Below are positions 41,473 through 50,380 of a stretch of DNA of 64,000 nucleotides, piece after piece. The notes below the pieces were generated by a model. It saw only the letters and a program-made list of their open reading frames with translations. It was not told where the DNA came from and made no database searches. Numbering within the stretch: position 1 is the first letter of the stretch; every line of letters starts with the position of its first letter. Made by a program: the position numbers and the translations under genes. Source of the stretch: Amycolatopsis acidicola (GTDB lineage Bacteria > Actinomycetota > Actinomycetes > Mycobacteriales > Pseudonocardiaceae); contig NZ_VMNW02000022.1 of NCBI RefSeq assembly GCF_007713735.2, positions 1 to 64,000 on the forward strand, given 5' to 3'.

Positions 41473-41494
41473 GGCATGCCATGATGACGGCATG
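41473..41494. promoter_or_regulatory. Candidate MarR operator at the marR start codon
   Basis: GGCATGCC (41473-41480, self-palindromic) and GGCATG (41489-41494) form a repeat pair; CATGCC and GGCATG are 6-base inverted arms spaced 8. The right arm covers the marR ATG. The dyad is placed to control both divergent genes. Confidence 0.35.
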
Positions 41495-41953
41495 GGCCCG
41501 GACGTGGACGAAGGCGTGCGGACGATGCTGCTGCTCATGCCCCGGCTGGTCGGCCGCGCGAAGAAGATCCCGGTGCCCGCCAGCCTGAGCTCGTTTTCGC
41601 TGGCGCCACGGCATCTTTCGCTGCTGTCGTACCTGCTCTTCGACGGGCCGCTGCACGTGAACGAGCTCGCCGCCCGGCTCGAGGTCGCGCCCACCACGGT
41701 CAGCCTGATGGTCGGCGACCTCGCCCGCAGCGGCATCCTCGACCGCGCCGAGGACGAGAACGACCGCCGCCGCACGATCGTGAGCATCGCCGGGCGCTAC
41801 CGGGCCGACGTCGAGGGCTGGCTGGCCAGCGGCGCCCGCGCGTGGCGGAAGGTGCTCGCGCCGCTCACGCCCGAGCAGCGCGGTCTGTTCATCGAGACGC
41901 TCCAAGCCTACGAACGCGAAGTCGAACGCGCGGGCCCGGAGCACGACACATAG
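41492..41953 (+). CDS. MarR-family transcriptional regulator
   Basis: 153 residues. Winged helix-turn-helix: LAPRHLSLLSYLLFDGPLHVNELAARLEVAPTTVSLMVGDLARSGIL followed by the wing EDENDRRRTIVSIAG (read in parts). The C-terminal helix dimerises. Likely regulates itself and the divergent F420-type reductase; control of the condensin-like operon 67 bases downstream is possible but unproven. Confidence 0.87.
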   Translation: MGPDVDEGVRTMLLLMPRLVGRAKKIPVPASLSSFSLAPRHLSLLSYLLFDGPLHVNELAARLEVAPTTVSLMVGDLARSGILDRAEDENDRRRTIVSIAGRYRADVEGWLASGARAWRKVLAPLTPEQRGLFIETLQAYEREVERAGPEHDT

Positions 41954-41960
41954 CCCGCAC

Positions 41961-42006
41961 CGTCACCCACCGCCGCCCTCAACCGACGCGCTGCGCGCGG
42001 CTCGCC
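41961..42006. repeat. Intergenic repeat copy A
   Basis: CACCCACCGCCGCCCTCAA followed by CGACGCGCTGCGCGCGGCT. Related to the three copies at 50.4-50.6 kb. It fills the marR to Jet-like operon gap and would overlap any -35 element. Confidence 0.65.
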
Positions 42007-42012
42007 TAGTCT
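42007..42012 (+). promoter_or_regulatory. Leaderless -10 element of the Jet-like operon
   Basis: TAGTCT, eight bases before the GTG at 42021. No Shine-Dalgarno is present, so a leaderless start is predicted. Copy A of the intergenic repeat (41961-42006) abuts it on the left and occupies the -35 region. Confidence 0.45.
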
Positions 42013-42020
42013 GCTGGACT

Positions 42021-43493
42021 GTGCGAGACGCGGACCTGATCAGCGGCGGGCTGGTCGACGAGGGCCTGGCTCGGCGGCTCAAGGCGCTCGCCTGCACCGC
42101 GCCGCTGCACGACCTCGACGCCCGCAAGGCCAAACTCGACTGGGCCGATGCCACCGTCTACCAGATGGCCGAGATCGCGCTGCACACGATCGACCAGGTC
42201 ACCATCGCGATGGACTTCGACACCGGCGCCGACCACGAGGACGTCATCCGCCGCCTGCAGCCGTTCATCGCCGCGCAGGCCCCGGACCGCCTGGCCGACG
42301 AGCACCAGCGCGTCGCCCGCTGGGTGCTGGACAACCTGATCAACGTCGGCACCGCCGACCGCGGATTCCGCCGCGTGTACGGCAGCGTCGACGCCTCCGG
42401 CGCGTACCGCCGCCGCGCGTTCGACTTCAAACTGCTCATCGAGCTGGCCGCCCCGGACGGCGAGGTGTACCTGCGCGCCAGCGACGAAGCGATCAACGTC
42501 CTCGTCGGTGCGCTCGACACCGACGTGGAGTCCGCGCAGATCGCGGCCGAGGTGAAGCTCGAAAACCTGATCAGCCGCGGCAGGCTCGCCGACGCCAAGC
42601 TCGCCGCCGAGCAGGCGCGCTACCGCACCGTGCAGTACGGGGAAACCTTGCGCGCCAAGCTCGACGCCACTCGCCGCGACGTGCGCGCGGTCGACTGGGC
42701 CGAAGAGATGCCCGAGCTGCTCGACTCCGCGCTCACCCACATCGAGAGCCGGTTCCGCGCGGAGAACGCGATCCTGCGCAACATCACCCGAGCCCGGGAC
42801 GAGGCCGAGGACGTCGACCACAAGCGCCGCGCCGCCGAGCTGGTGGACATCGTCGGCGACTGCATCTCGCGGCATACGCAGCTGCAGTCCCGGCTGCAGG
42901 CGGCGGGCGCGATCTTCCGCGCGGAGCAGGACAGGCAGCAGTTCTCCGGCCCGCCGCAGCGCGCCACCCTCGACCTGTTCGGCCAGCTGCTCGTGCCCAC
43001 GCTGGAGCTGCCGATCGCCGACGCGGTCACCCCGGCGGAGGATTTCTTCCACGCCGTCGCCGGGCTGAACGTGCCCGCCGTCCCCGCGCTGCCGTCGCTC
43101 GTTTCGCTGCTGCTGCGCCCGGCGCCGGAGCGGGACAAGGTGATCGGCGAGCTGCCGGAGCCGGAGCTCGTCCCGTCGGAAACCACCGACTACTACAGTG
43201 ACGAGCAGTGGCGCCACGCCGACGAGCTGCTCGACCTGCCCGAGGTGCCGAGGCGGCTGTCCGGGCTGCTCGCCGAGGCCCGAGAGACCGACCCGCAGCT
43301 GGCGCGGCTGGTCGCGCTGCGGGCGTTGCACTCCTACAGTCCGGAGGTCGGCGCGGCCGTGCGGCAGGGGGGCGATCGCGCGCTGCTGGCCGTGGACGAC
43401 GGGACCTTGCTGGAGGACGCGGAGTTCGGCGGCGCGGACCTGTTGCTCGGCACGGCCCGGATCGAGCGCGAAGACGAGGGGGAGGTGGCATGA
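42021..43493 (+). CDS. JetA/MukF-like kleisin subunit of a condensin-type complex
   Basis: 490 residues. Helical throughout. ARRLKALACTAPLHDLDARKAKLDWADATVYQMAEIAL (read in parts) opens a winged-helix-like N domain. The middle has VYLRASDEAINVLVGALDTDVESAQIAAEVKLENLISRGRLADA-type helices as in JetA/MksF proteins, followed by ERDKVIGELPEPELVP and a small C-terminal domain. Family assignment rests on fold-like pattern and on the A-B-C gene order with an SMC-like ATPase. ATGA overlap with the next gene. I do not recognise a named orthologue. Confidence 0.62.
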   Translation: MRDADLISGGLVDEGLARRLKALACTAPLHDLDARKAKLDWADATVYQMAEIALHTIDQVTIAMDFDTGADHEDVIRRLQPFIAAQAPDRLADEHQRVARWVLDNLINVGTADRGFRRVYGSVDASGAYRRRAFDFKLLIELAAPDGEVYLRASDEAINVLVGALDTDVESAQIAAEVKLENLISRGRLADAKLAAEQARYRTVQYGETLRAKLDATRRDVRAVDWAEEMPELLDSALTHIESRFRAENAILRNITRARDEAEDVDHKRRAAELVDIVGDCISRHTQLQSRLQAAGAIFRAEQDRQQFSGPPQRATLDLFGQLLVPTLELPIADAVTPAEDFFHAVAGLNVPAVPALPSLVSLLLRPAPERDKVIGELPEPELVPSETTDYYSDEQWRHADELLDLPEVPRRLSGLLAEARETDPQLARLVALRALHSYSPEVGAAVRQGGDRALLAVDDGTLLEDAEFGGADLLLGTARIEREDEGEVA

Positions 43494-44278
43494 ACAATTC
43501 CGATGTCGAGAGCGCTGCGCGGCTGATCTCGTTCGGGATGAAGCCGAAGCAGTTGCCGGGCCGGGACGTCGTGTACGGCGACCTCGTGCGCCGGTACGGC
43601 GAAGACAGCGCTTTCAAGCAGCTCACCAACTCCGTCGCGGCCGGGCTGGGCCTGATGGTGCTCGACGTGAGCACACAGGCGGGCGCGGTGCTCGCGGCCA
43701 CCGACGAGTCCGTGTTCGAGATCAAGATGGACTCGTACGCGCGGCAGAGCAAGATCCGCGAGCGCCGCGAGACCGAGAAGGTGCTGCACGGGCTGGTGCA
43801 CCTGGCCACGGCCGCGCTCGGCTATCCGCGCCCGGACGATCTGGCCAACGACACCTACATCGGCCGCGTGAGCGTCGAGCAGGTCGACGGAGTGGTGCGC
43901 GAAGCGTGCCGGATCCTCGACGAGCGCGCCGCGAAGGCGGAGTTGAACAACGACCCGCTGTCCGACGCCCCCGAGCTGGAGCAGGCCTGGCGCGCGTACG
44001 CCCGGCGCCCGGCCGCGGCGGCGACGAAGGACGGCAGGCTCGCCTCGGACACCACCCGCGGCATGGTGTCGCGCGCGCTGCGTTTCCTGTCCGACCAGGG
44101 TTTCCTCGTGCAGGTCAACAGCGACCAGGGCGGTACGTACCGCACCACGCCGCGGTACCAGATCCAGGTGCGGGAGCTGGCCGCGGACAGCGCGTTCGAG
44201 GAGCTGCTGGAACTCGGCGTGGTCGCGGTGGGGGATGCCGCCGGCACGCTTCGTCCGTCCATTTCGGACACTCTTTAG
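43490..44278 (+). CDS. JetB/MukE-like winged-helix subunit
   Basis: 262 residues. An N-terminal wHTH-like region (GDLVRRYGEDSAFKQLTNSVAAGLGLMVLD) and a C-terminal one (RGMVSRALRFLSDQGFLVQ with the wing GTYRTTPRYQIQVREL) match the two-winged-helix layout of MukE/MksE/JetB. In such complexes it binds the kleisin middle and bridges to the ATPase. Starts on the ATGA overlap with the kleisin-like gene; only seven bases separate it from the ATPase gene. Confidence 0.62.
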   Translation: MNNSDVESAARLISFGMKPKQLPGRDVVYGDLVRRYGEDSAFKQLTNSVAAGLGLMVLDVSTQAGAVLAATDESVFEIKMDSYARQSKIRERRETEKVLHGLVHLATAALGYPRPDDLANDTYIGRVSVEQVDGVVREACRILDERAAKAELNNDPLSDAPELEQAWRAYARRPAAAATKDGRLASDTTRGMVSRALRFLSDQGFLVQVNSDQGGTYRTTPRYQIQVRELAADSAFEELLELGVVAVGDAAGTLRPSISDTL

Positions 44279-44285
44279 GGGTCGC

Positions 44286-47200
44286 ATGTACGAGTTGTCT
44301 CGGGTGCGCTTGCACTCGGTCGGTCCTTCGGGCGCGCGGTACCAGGACGTGGTGCTGGACTTCAGCGGCGTCGGGCAGGTGGTCAAGGCGCCCGCGCAGG
44401 ACGCGCTGTTCACCGCCGGGATCCACTCCGCCGACGGGGGCCTGCCGCGCCGCCCGTCACCGGCGAGCGTGCTGTTCCTGGAGAACGGCGGCGGCAAGTC
44501 GGTGCTGATCAAGCTGATCTTCTCGGTGATGCTGCCCGGCCGCCGCCAGGTCGTCGGCACCACGAACACCCGGGTGCTGGAGAAGTTCGTCGCCGCCAAG
44601 GACGTCGCGCAGGTGGCGCTGGAGTGGCAGCACACCGAGACCGGGCAGCGGATCATCACCGGCAAGGTCTCGGAATGGCGCGGGCACGTGGTGTCCAACG
44701 ACCCCGCGAACCTCGTCGACTCCTGGTACTGCTTCCGCCCGAGCGCGAACACCGGGCTGGACACCCTGCCGTTCACCGCCGAGGGCAGGCTGCTGACCAT
44801 GTCCGGGTTCCAGGAGAAGCTGGACGAGGCGCACCGCGCCGAACCGGAGCTGGAGCTGTCCTGGACGCGGCGGCACCACGAGTGGACCGAGCGGCTCGAC
44901 GCGCTGGGGCTGGACACCGAACTGTTCCGCTACCAGCGCGCGATGAACGCCGGCGAGGGCGAGGCGGCGGACGCGTTCGCCTTCACCTCGGACGAGGCGT
45001 TCGTGGAGTTCCTGCTCAAGGCCGTGATCTCCGAGGACGATCCGCGCGATCTCGCCGACGTGGTGCAGACGTACGCGCACAACCTCGGGCAGCGCGGGGA
45101 CCTGATGGCGGAACGGGATTTCGTCGCCGGAGCCCTGGAGCTGCTGGGCCCGCTGGCCGACGAGGAGTCCTTCGCGGCGGCGTCGCGGAAGCTCGCGGCG
45201 GTCGCGCGCGCGGACGCGCAGGCGTTCGCGGGTTCCGTTGTGGCGCGGCACAAACTGGAGTCCGACAGGCTGGCCGGGCTCGCCGCCTTCGTGGACGAGA
45301 CACGGGACGCGGAGAAGCTCGCGGAGGGGGACCACCGCCGGTTGTCCGCGGTCGTCACCGAGCTGCGCCGGGTCGTGGCGGAGCTTCGCCTCGCGGACGC
45401 GACGAAGGACAAGAAGCGCGTCGACGGTGAGTTGGCCGAGGCGCGGGCGCTGGCCGAGGCATGGCGTGAGACGGGCACGGTGCTGACGCACGCCAACGCG
45501 GTGCGCAAGGCGAGCGACATCCGCGAGCTGGTGGGGGAGCGCGAGCAGACCGCGAAACCCGCGCTGGAGGCGAAGAACGCGGCCGCGAACGCGCTCGCGC
45601 GCGGGTTGCTGGCGCTGGCGCGCGAAGCGGAGGAGCAGGCGAAGGCCGCCGAGGAGCGCGCGGGCGTAGCGCGCGAGGAAGCCGCCGCGGCGCAGCAACA
45701 GCGTGACGAGGCGACGAGCACGGCGGCGAAGCACCGCGCGGAGGAGGCGCAGCTTTCCCGTCGTATCGAGGAAGTCCGCGCCGAGACGCAGCAGGCGGTC
45801 CGTGACGGCCTGCTCAGCGACGGCACGCAGGTGGCCGCGTCGGCGCAGGAAGCGCGCGACACAGCGGAGAACGCGGAGAACGAGCTGGCGACGCGCGAGG
45901 CGGAGCTGGAGCGTGTCGCCGAGGAACACGGCGAGGCCCAGAGCGCGCTACACGCCGCGCAGCAGCGCATGTCGTCCGCGCAGGCTCGGGCCGATCGCGC
46001 GGCGAGCGAACTCACGAAGGCGCATCGCCGCACGGACAGCCTCGCGGCCAACCCGCGGCTGCTGGAGCTCATCGGCGGGGAGAGCGTCCAGCTGGAGACG
46101 GACACGCCTGCGCTGCTGAAACGCCTGCGCGAGGCCAGGAACACGGCCGAGCGCGAGCAGACCGCGTTGCGGATGGAGGAATCCGTCGACGAGCGCGCGC
46201 TCGCCGCGCTGGGCAGCGGTGGCCTGCTGCCCGCCCCGCCCGAGGTGCAGGCGGCGCTCGACGTGCTGGAGGAAGCCGGGATCACCGCGTGGTCCGGCTG
46301 GCGCTATCTGTCCACAATGGACGCGAAGACCCGCGAGCGCGTGCTGGCCGAGCTGCCGCACCTCGTGGGCGGCGTGCTGGTGAACGAGGCCGCGCAGCTC
46401 GAACGCGCGCGGCGGGCGCTGGCGGACGCGAAGCTCCTGCCCAGCGTCGTGCTGCCGGTCGGCACCACGGAGTCGGTGCGGGACAAGGGTTCCGCGCCCG
46501 GGATCGAGTTCCTCGTGCCGCCGAACCCGGCGATGTACGACGAGGAAGCCGCCGACACGGAGCGCCAGGCGATCCTGGCCCGGCATTCCCGCCGCCAGAA
46601 GCAGCTGGAGGCGCTGGCCACGGCGATCGGCGACGACGCGGCGCTGGAGTGGAAGCTCACCACGTGGCGCGAGGACTACCCGCCCGGCGCGCTGGGCACG
46701 CTGGCCGAGGAGTCCGAGACGGCCGCGAGCGAGCTCGCGGAGGCACAGACGGCCGTGACCACAGCCGAGCGCGAACTGGCGGAGCTGGCAGCGCGGCGCG
46801 GCCGTCTTCGCGAGTCGATTCCCTTGCTGCGCACGGAAGCCCGCACCGGGGAGGAACGCGCCCGCAAGCTCGGCGAGCTCGCCGTCCGGGTCGCGAAGAT
46901 TCCCCAGTGGACGGAAGAGGTCGAGCGGGCGCGCGAGATCCTCACCCGCGCGGACAGCGAGGCCGAGCAGGCGTCGACGCGCGCGGCGCGGGCCCGTGAG
47001 GAGGCCGCGGAGGAGCAGCGCACGGCCGACGGTCACCGCCGTACGGTCAGCAGCGCCCGCGCCGAACTCGCCGAAGTTCCCGGCGGGGGCGCGGTTTCCG
47101 AGGAAGACCCGGCGCTCAAGGAGCCCGTGGACACGCTGCGGCGGGCGTTCGCGTCGGCCAGTGACGCCTACGCGAAGGTCGAGGTGGGCAGCGACCTGCG

Positions 47201-48722
47201 CGCCGAGCTGGAGCACGCGGAGAACGCGGAATCCACCGCGAGGGCCGCGCTCGAAGTACTGGACCCCGCCGTCCGCGAGCAGGCCGGCCGCCTGCTGGAA
47301 ACGCCGGACGGGTCCGACGCGGCGACGAGGTCCGCGGCACAGGCGCGCGCCGGCCGCGTGGTCGCCGCGCTGGAAGCCGAGCACAGCGAAGCGATCGGCG
47401 CGGTCGCCACCTGCAAGGCCGAGCTGGACCAGCTGCCCAAGCAGAACGCGTCACTGGACACCCGCCCCCGCGACGTCGAGCACGGCCGCGAGCTGATCGA
47501 CGAGGCGGCGGAGGAAGCCAGCGCCGCCGCCCGCGCGTGGGAGGAGGCGCAGGCACGCCGGGCCGAGGCCGAGCACGCGTCGGAAACCGCGAACGCGTCC
47601 GCGGCGGGGTTCCGGCTGCTCGCCGAGTCGATGGAACGGCTGGCGCCCGAAGGCGAGCCGGAAAGCGTCTTCGACGGCGACGTCGAAGCGGCCCAAAACC
47701 GTTACCGCAAGCTGAATTCCGCGCTCACCGACGCCGAGACCGCGGTGGACAACGCCGAGAAGCGCGTGCGGGCCGCGGCTGACGCGCTCGCCCAGTACGC
47801 CACCGAAAAGCGTTTCGAGAAACTGTCCAGCCCGGTGCGGCAGCAGATCATCTCGGTGCGCCGGGACAGCCTCCCGGCCAGCGCCGCCGAATGGGCCGCC
47901 GCGCTGCGCCCGCGGCTGCGCACGCTCACCGACGACCTCGCCCAGATCGACCGCCACCGTTCGGGCATCGTCGCGCGGCTTCAGGGCATGGTCGAGGGCG
48001 CGCTGCGGATGCTTCGCTCGGCGCAACGGCTCTCGCGGCTGCCAGAAGGGCTCGGCGACTGGTCCGGGCAGGAGTTCCTGCGCATCCGCTTCGGCGACCC
48101 CGAGGAAGCCGAACTGGCCGAGGCGCTGGGCCAGGTGGTCGACGAGGCCGCCGCGGGCAAGACCAGCGACGGCCGCGACGTCAAACGCGACGGGATGAGC
48201 CTGGTGCTGCGCGGCGTCCGGGCGGCGGTGCCGAAGGGTTTCCGCGTCGACATGCTGAAGCCGGACTCGGTGCTGCGCACCGAACGGCAGCGTGTGTCGG
48301 AGATCCGCGACGTGTTCTCCGGCGGGCAGCAGCTGACGGCGGCGATCATCCTGTACTGCACGCTGGCGGCGTTGCGCGCCAACAACCGCGGCAAGATGCG
48401 CAACCGGCACTCCGGCGTGCTGTTCCTCGACAACCCGATCGGCCGCGCGTCGGCGGGGTACCTGCTGGAGTTGCAGCGGGTGGTGGCCTCGGCGCTCGGC
48501 GTCCAGCTGATCTACACCACCGGCCTGTTCGACGCGGGCGCGCTTTCGGAGTTCCCGTTGATCGTGCGGCTGCGTAACGACGCCGACCTGCGGGCTGGGC
48601 GTAAATACCTGTCGGTCGACGCGACCATCCGCAACCACCTCGACGAGCTCACGCCCCCGGACGGCACCTCCCACCTGTCGGCCACGCGGCTGTTCAGCAA
48701 GCCCGCAGCCGAAGCCTCCTGA
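44286..48722 (+). CDS. JetC/MukB-like SMC ATPase
   Basis: 1478 residues, a large coiled-coil ABC ATPase. Walker A ENGGGKS at 66-72. Long Ala/Glu/Arg-rich coiled coils occupy about 300-640 and 800-1190. A globular hinge-like region (about 640-790, with ITAWSGWRYLSTMDAKTRERV and LPSVVLPVGTTES) separates them. The ABC signature FSGGQQ is at 1344-1349 and Walker B VLFLDNP ends with Asp1382-Asn1383, so Asn replaces the usual catalytic Glu. It presumably forms a loop-extruding complex with the two preceding proteins. No TOPRIM nuclease (JetD/MksG) follows; the next gene is a secreted protease. Contains one 13-bp motif (46310-46322). Confidence 0.72.
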   Translation: MYELSRVRLHSVGPSGARYQDVVLDFSGVGQVVKAPAQDALFTAGIHSADGGLPRRPSPASVLFLENGGGKSVLIKLIFSVMLPGRRQVVGTTNTRVLEKFVAAKDVAQVALEWQHTETGQRIITGKVSEWRGHVVSNDPANLVDSWYCFRPSANTGLDTLPFTAEGRLLTMSGFQEKLDEAHRAEPELELSWTRRHHEWTERLDALGLDTELFRYQRAMNAGEGEAADAFAFTSDEAFVEFLLKAVISEDDPRDLADVVQTYAHNLGQRGDLMAERDFVAGALELLGPLADEESFAAASRKLAAVARADAQAFAGSVVARHKLESDRLAGLAAFVDETRDAEKLAEGDHRRLSAVVTELRRVVAELRLADATKDKKRVDGELAEARALAEAWRETGTVLTHANAVRKASDIRELVGEREQTAKPALEAKNAAANALARGLLALAREAEEQAKAAEERAGVAREEAAAAQQQRDEATSTAAKHRAEEAQLSRRIEEVRAETQQAVRDGLLSDGTQVAASAQEARDTAENAENELATREAELERVAEEHGEAQSALHAAQQRMSSAQARADRAASELTKAHRRTDSLAANPRLLELIGGESVQLETDTPALLKRLREARNTAEREQTALRMEESVDERALAALGSGGLLPAPPEVQAALDVLEEAGITAWSGWRYLSTMDAKTRERVLAELPHLVGGVLVNEAAQLERARRALADAKLLPSVVLPVGTTESVRDKGSAPGIEFLVPPNPAMYDEEAADTERQAILARHSRRQKQLEALATAIGDDAALEWKLTTWREDYPPGALGTLAEESETAASELAEAQTAVTTAERELAELAARRGRLRESIPLLRTEARTGEERARKLGELAVRVAKIPQWTEEVERAREILTRADSEAEQASTRAARAREEAAEEQRTADGHRRTVSSARAELAEVPGGGAVSEEDPALKEPVDTLRRAFASASDAYAKVEVGSDLRAELEHAENAESTARAALEVLDPAVREQAGRLLETPDGSDAATRSAAQARAGRVVAALEAEHSEAIGAVATCKAELDQLPKQNASLDTRPRDVEHGRELIDEAAEEASAAARAWEEAQARRAEAEHASETANASAAGFRLLAESMERLAPEGEPESVFDGDVEAAQNRYRKLNSALTDAETAVDNAEKRVRAAADALAQYATEKRFEKLSSPVRQQIISVRRDSLPASAAEWAAALRPRLRTLTDDLAQIDRHRSGIVARLQGMVEGALRMLRSAQRLSRLPEGLGDWSGQEFLRIRFGDPEEAELAEALGQVVDEAAAGKTSDGRDVKRDGMSLVLRGVRAAVPKGFRVDMLKPDSVLRTERQRVSEIRDVFSGGQQLTAAIILYCTLAALRANNRGKMRNRHSGVLFLDNPIGRASAGYLLELQRVVASALGVQLIYTTGLFDAGALSEFPLIVRLRNDADLRAGRKYLSVDATIRNHLDELTPPDGTSHLSATRLFSKPAAEAS

Positions 48723-49025
48723 CACCCGGCGGCGGGTCGCACGGACAGGCGATCTTGATCAAGCCTCGCGGCGGCCGGTCGCCCCGGCGATCCCGGGCCT
48801 GATTCGCCCGGCCGTGGCCCGGCGTGTCACGCGGGGTGAGAGAACCGGCCGGGCCGGGCGGGGGAGTCACACGCCAGTGCCCTCGTGGCGTGTGCACCCG
48901 TGCCCGTCGGTGAGCACGCTGAAGGTGCGTCGCATTCGCTCCTTGGGGTCAGCTCCCGGGCGCCGGTGCGCCCGATTGTGTAGGGATTCTGCGAGTATCC
49001 CCGCCCGATCGACGAACGGATCCCG
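48723..49025. other. Intergenic region after the Jet-like operon with two hairpins
   Basis: Two perfect inverted repeats: CCGGGC / GCCCGG (48793-48798 with 48806-48811) and CACACGCCA / TGGCGTGTG (48868-48876 with 48886-48894). The first is placed as a terminator for the operon; the second may be a terminator or an operator for the protease gene. The palindrome CTTGATCAAG is at 48754-48763. No gene or tRNA is visible. Confidence 0.5.
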
Positions 49026-50330
49026 ATGTCGCGCCCCGGCCTCGCGCTGTGCACTGCCCTCACCCTCGCCGTGGCGCTGCTCGCGCCCGCCGCGAACGCG
49101 GAGCAGCCGGGCGGCACGAGACTGGAGCCGGTCTGCGCCGGACAGTTCCAGCGCCTGGCGTGCCAGGTGGAGCGGGTCGTCGGCGGCTACGACGACGATC
49201 CGGACCCGGTGGGCTGGAGCGCGCAGGACCTGCAGAAGGCCTACGAGCTGCCGAGCACGGCGAACCGCACGGGCACGATCGCGATCATCGACGTCGGCGC
49301 CTACCCGAATCTCGAAGGCGATCTCGCCCGGTACCGCGCGCAGTTCGGGCTGCCGCCGTGCACCGCGGCTTCGGGCTGCTTCCGGCAGGTCGACTTCCAC
49401 GGCGGCCCGCCGCTGCGGCCGAGCGGCGGCCCGGACGGGGCTTCGATCGACGAGCAGATCGCCGTGGAGACCGCGCTCGACGTGGACATGGCCTCGGCGG
49501 CCTGCCCCGGCTGCCGGATCACGGAGGTGCAGATCCCGTCGACCGAGGTGCCGTCCGCTGGCGATTCCGACGCGCCGCCGGACTACGACGGTTACGCCGA
49601 CGCCTTCGGCACGGCTGTGCAGACCGCGATCGCGCAGGGGGCGGACGCGGTCAGCATCAGCTACGGCCTGCCCGGCGACGACCACATGCTGCACGGGCCC
49701 GTCGCGGCCCAGCTCGCGCACCGGGGCACCGCGATCGTCGCGGCGAGCGGGGATTCAGGCTTCGAGGCCAACAAATCCCTTTGGCCGCAAGCACTTCCGA
49801 CGGTTACGGCGGTCGGCGGCACCGAGCTGGTGCGGCAGTCCGGGCGGTTCAGCGAAGGCGCGTGGTCGGGCGCCGGTTCGAGCTGCGTGCCCGGGGTGGC
49901 GCCGCCGGAGGGACAGCCCGAGGCGATCACGAAGTCGTGCGGCGGTTCGCGGGCGAGCGTGGATGTCTCGGCCGCGGCGAGCGACCTCGCCGTCTACGAC
50001 AGCTACGCGCCGGAGAGCCAACAGCCCCCTGGCTGGACCGTCGTCGCCGGGACGAGCGCGGCCGCGCCGATCATCGCCGGGATCTACGCCGCCAGCGGCG
50101 GGCTCGCCGACGTGCTCGGCCCGAACACGCTCTACCGCGCGCACTCCGGGACCTTCCAGGACGTCACGTCGGGCACCAGCGGCACCATCGGGAACGGCCG
50201 CTGCCTCAGCACCGCCGAAACCGACCCGGGCAAACCCCCGCCCACCTTCGACGGCAGGCTCTGCGCCGCGGGCGAAGGCTGGGACGGGCCGACCGGCCTG
50301 GGCACGCCCCACGGCCTGTTCCACTTCTAG
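49026..50330 (+). CDS. Secreted S53 (sedolisin) serine-carboxyl peptidase, no prodomain
   Basis: 434 residues. The Sec signal peptide ALCTALTLAVALLAPAANA ends near residue 26. Catalytic residues line up with sedolisins: Glu148 and Asp152 in VETALDVDMAS, the oxyanion Asp243 in ASGDSGF, and Ser344 in AGTSAAAP. Only about 35 residues separate the signal peptide from the catalytic domain start (DPVGWSAQDLQKAYELPS), whereas most secreted S53 enzymes carry a propeptide of 150-200 residues. Several Cys pairs suggest disulfides. Substrate unknown. Confidence 0.85.
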   Translation: MSRPGLALCTALTLAVALLAPAANAEQPGGTRLEPVCAGQFQRLACQVERVVGGYDDDPDPVGWSAQDLQKAYELPSTANRTGTIAIIDVGAYPNLEGDLARYRAQFGLPPCTAASGCFRQVDFHGGPPLRPSGGPDGASIDEQIAVETALDVDMASAACPGCRITEVQIPSTEVPSAGDSDAPPDYDGYADAFGTAVQTAIAQGADAVSISYGLPGDDHMLHGPVAAQLAHRGTAIVAASGDSGFEANKSLWPQALPTVTAVGGTELVRQSGRFSEGAWSGAGSSCVPGVAPPEGQPEAITKSCGGSRASVDVSAAASDLAVYDSYAPESQQPPGWTVVAGTSAAAPIIAGIYAASGGLADVLGPNTLYRAHSGTFQDVTSGTSGTIGNGRCLSTAETDPGKPPPTFDGRLCAAGEGWDGPTGLGTPHGLFHF

Positions 50331-50380
50331 AGACTGTTGTGAAAGTGGCTTGCGTGGCGGTGCGGGTAGGGGCCCCTCCC

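Noticed and set aside
42021..48722. Complete Wadjet (JetABCD) defence system
   Set aside because: No JetD/TOPRIM-like gene lies upstream or downstream, so the four-gene system is not present here; only a Jet/Muk-like three-subunit set is claimed.
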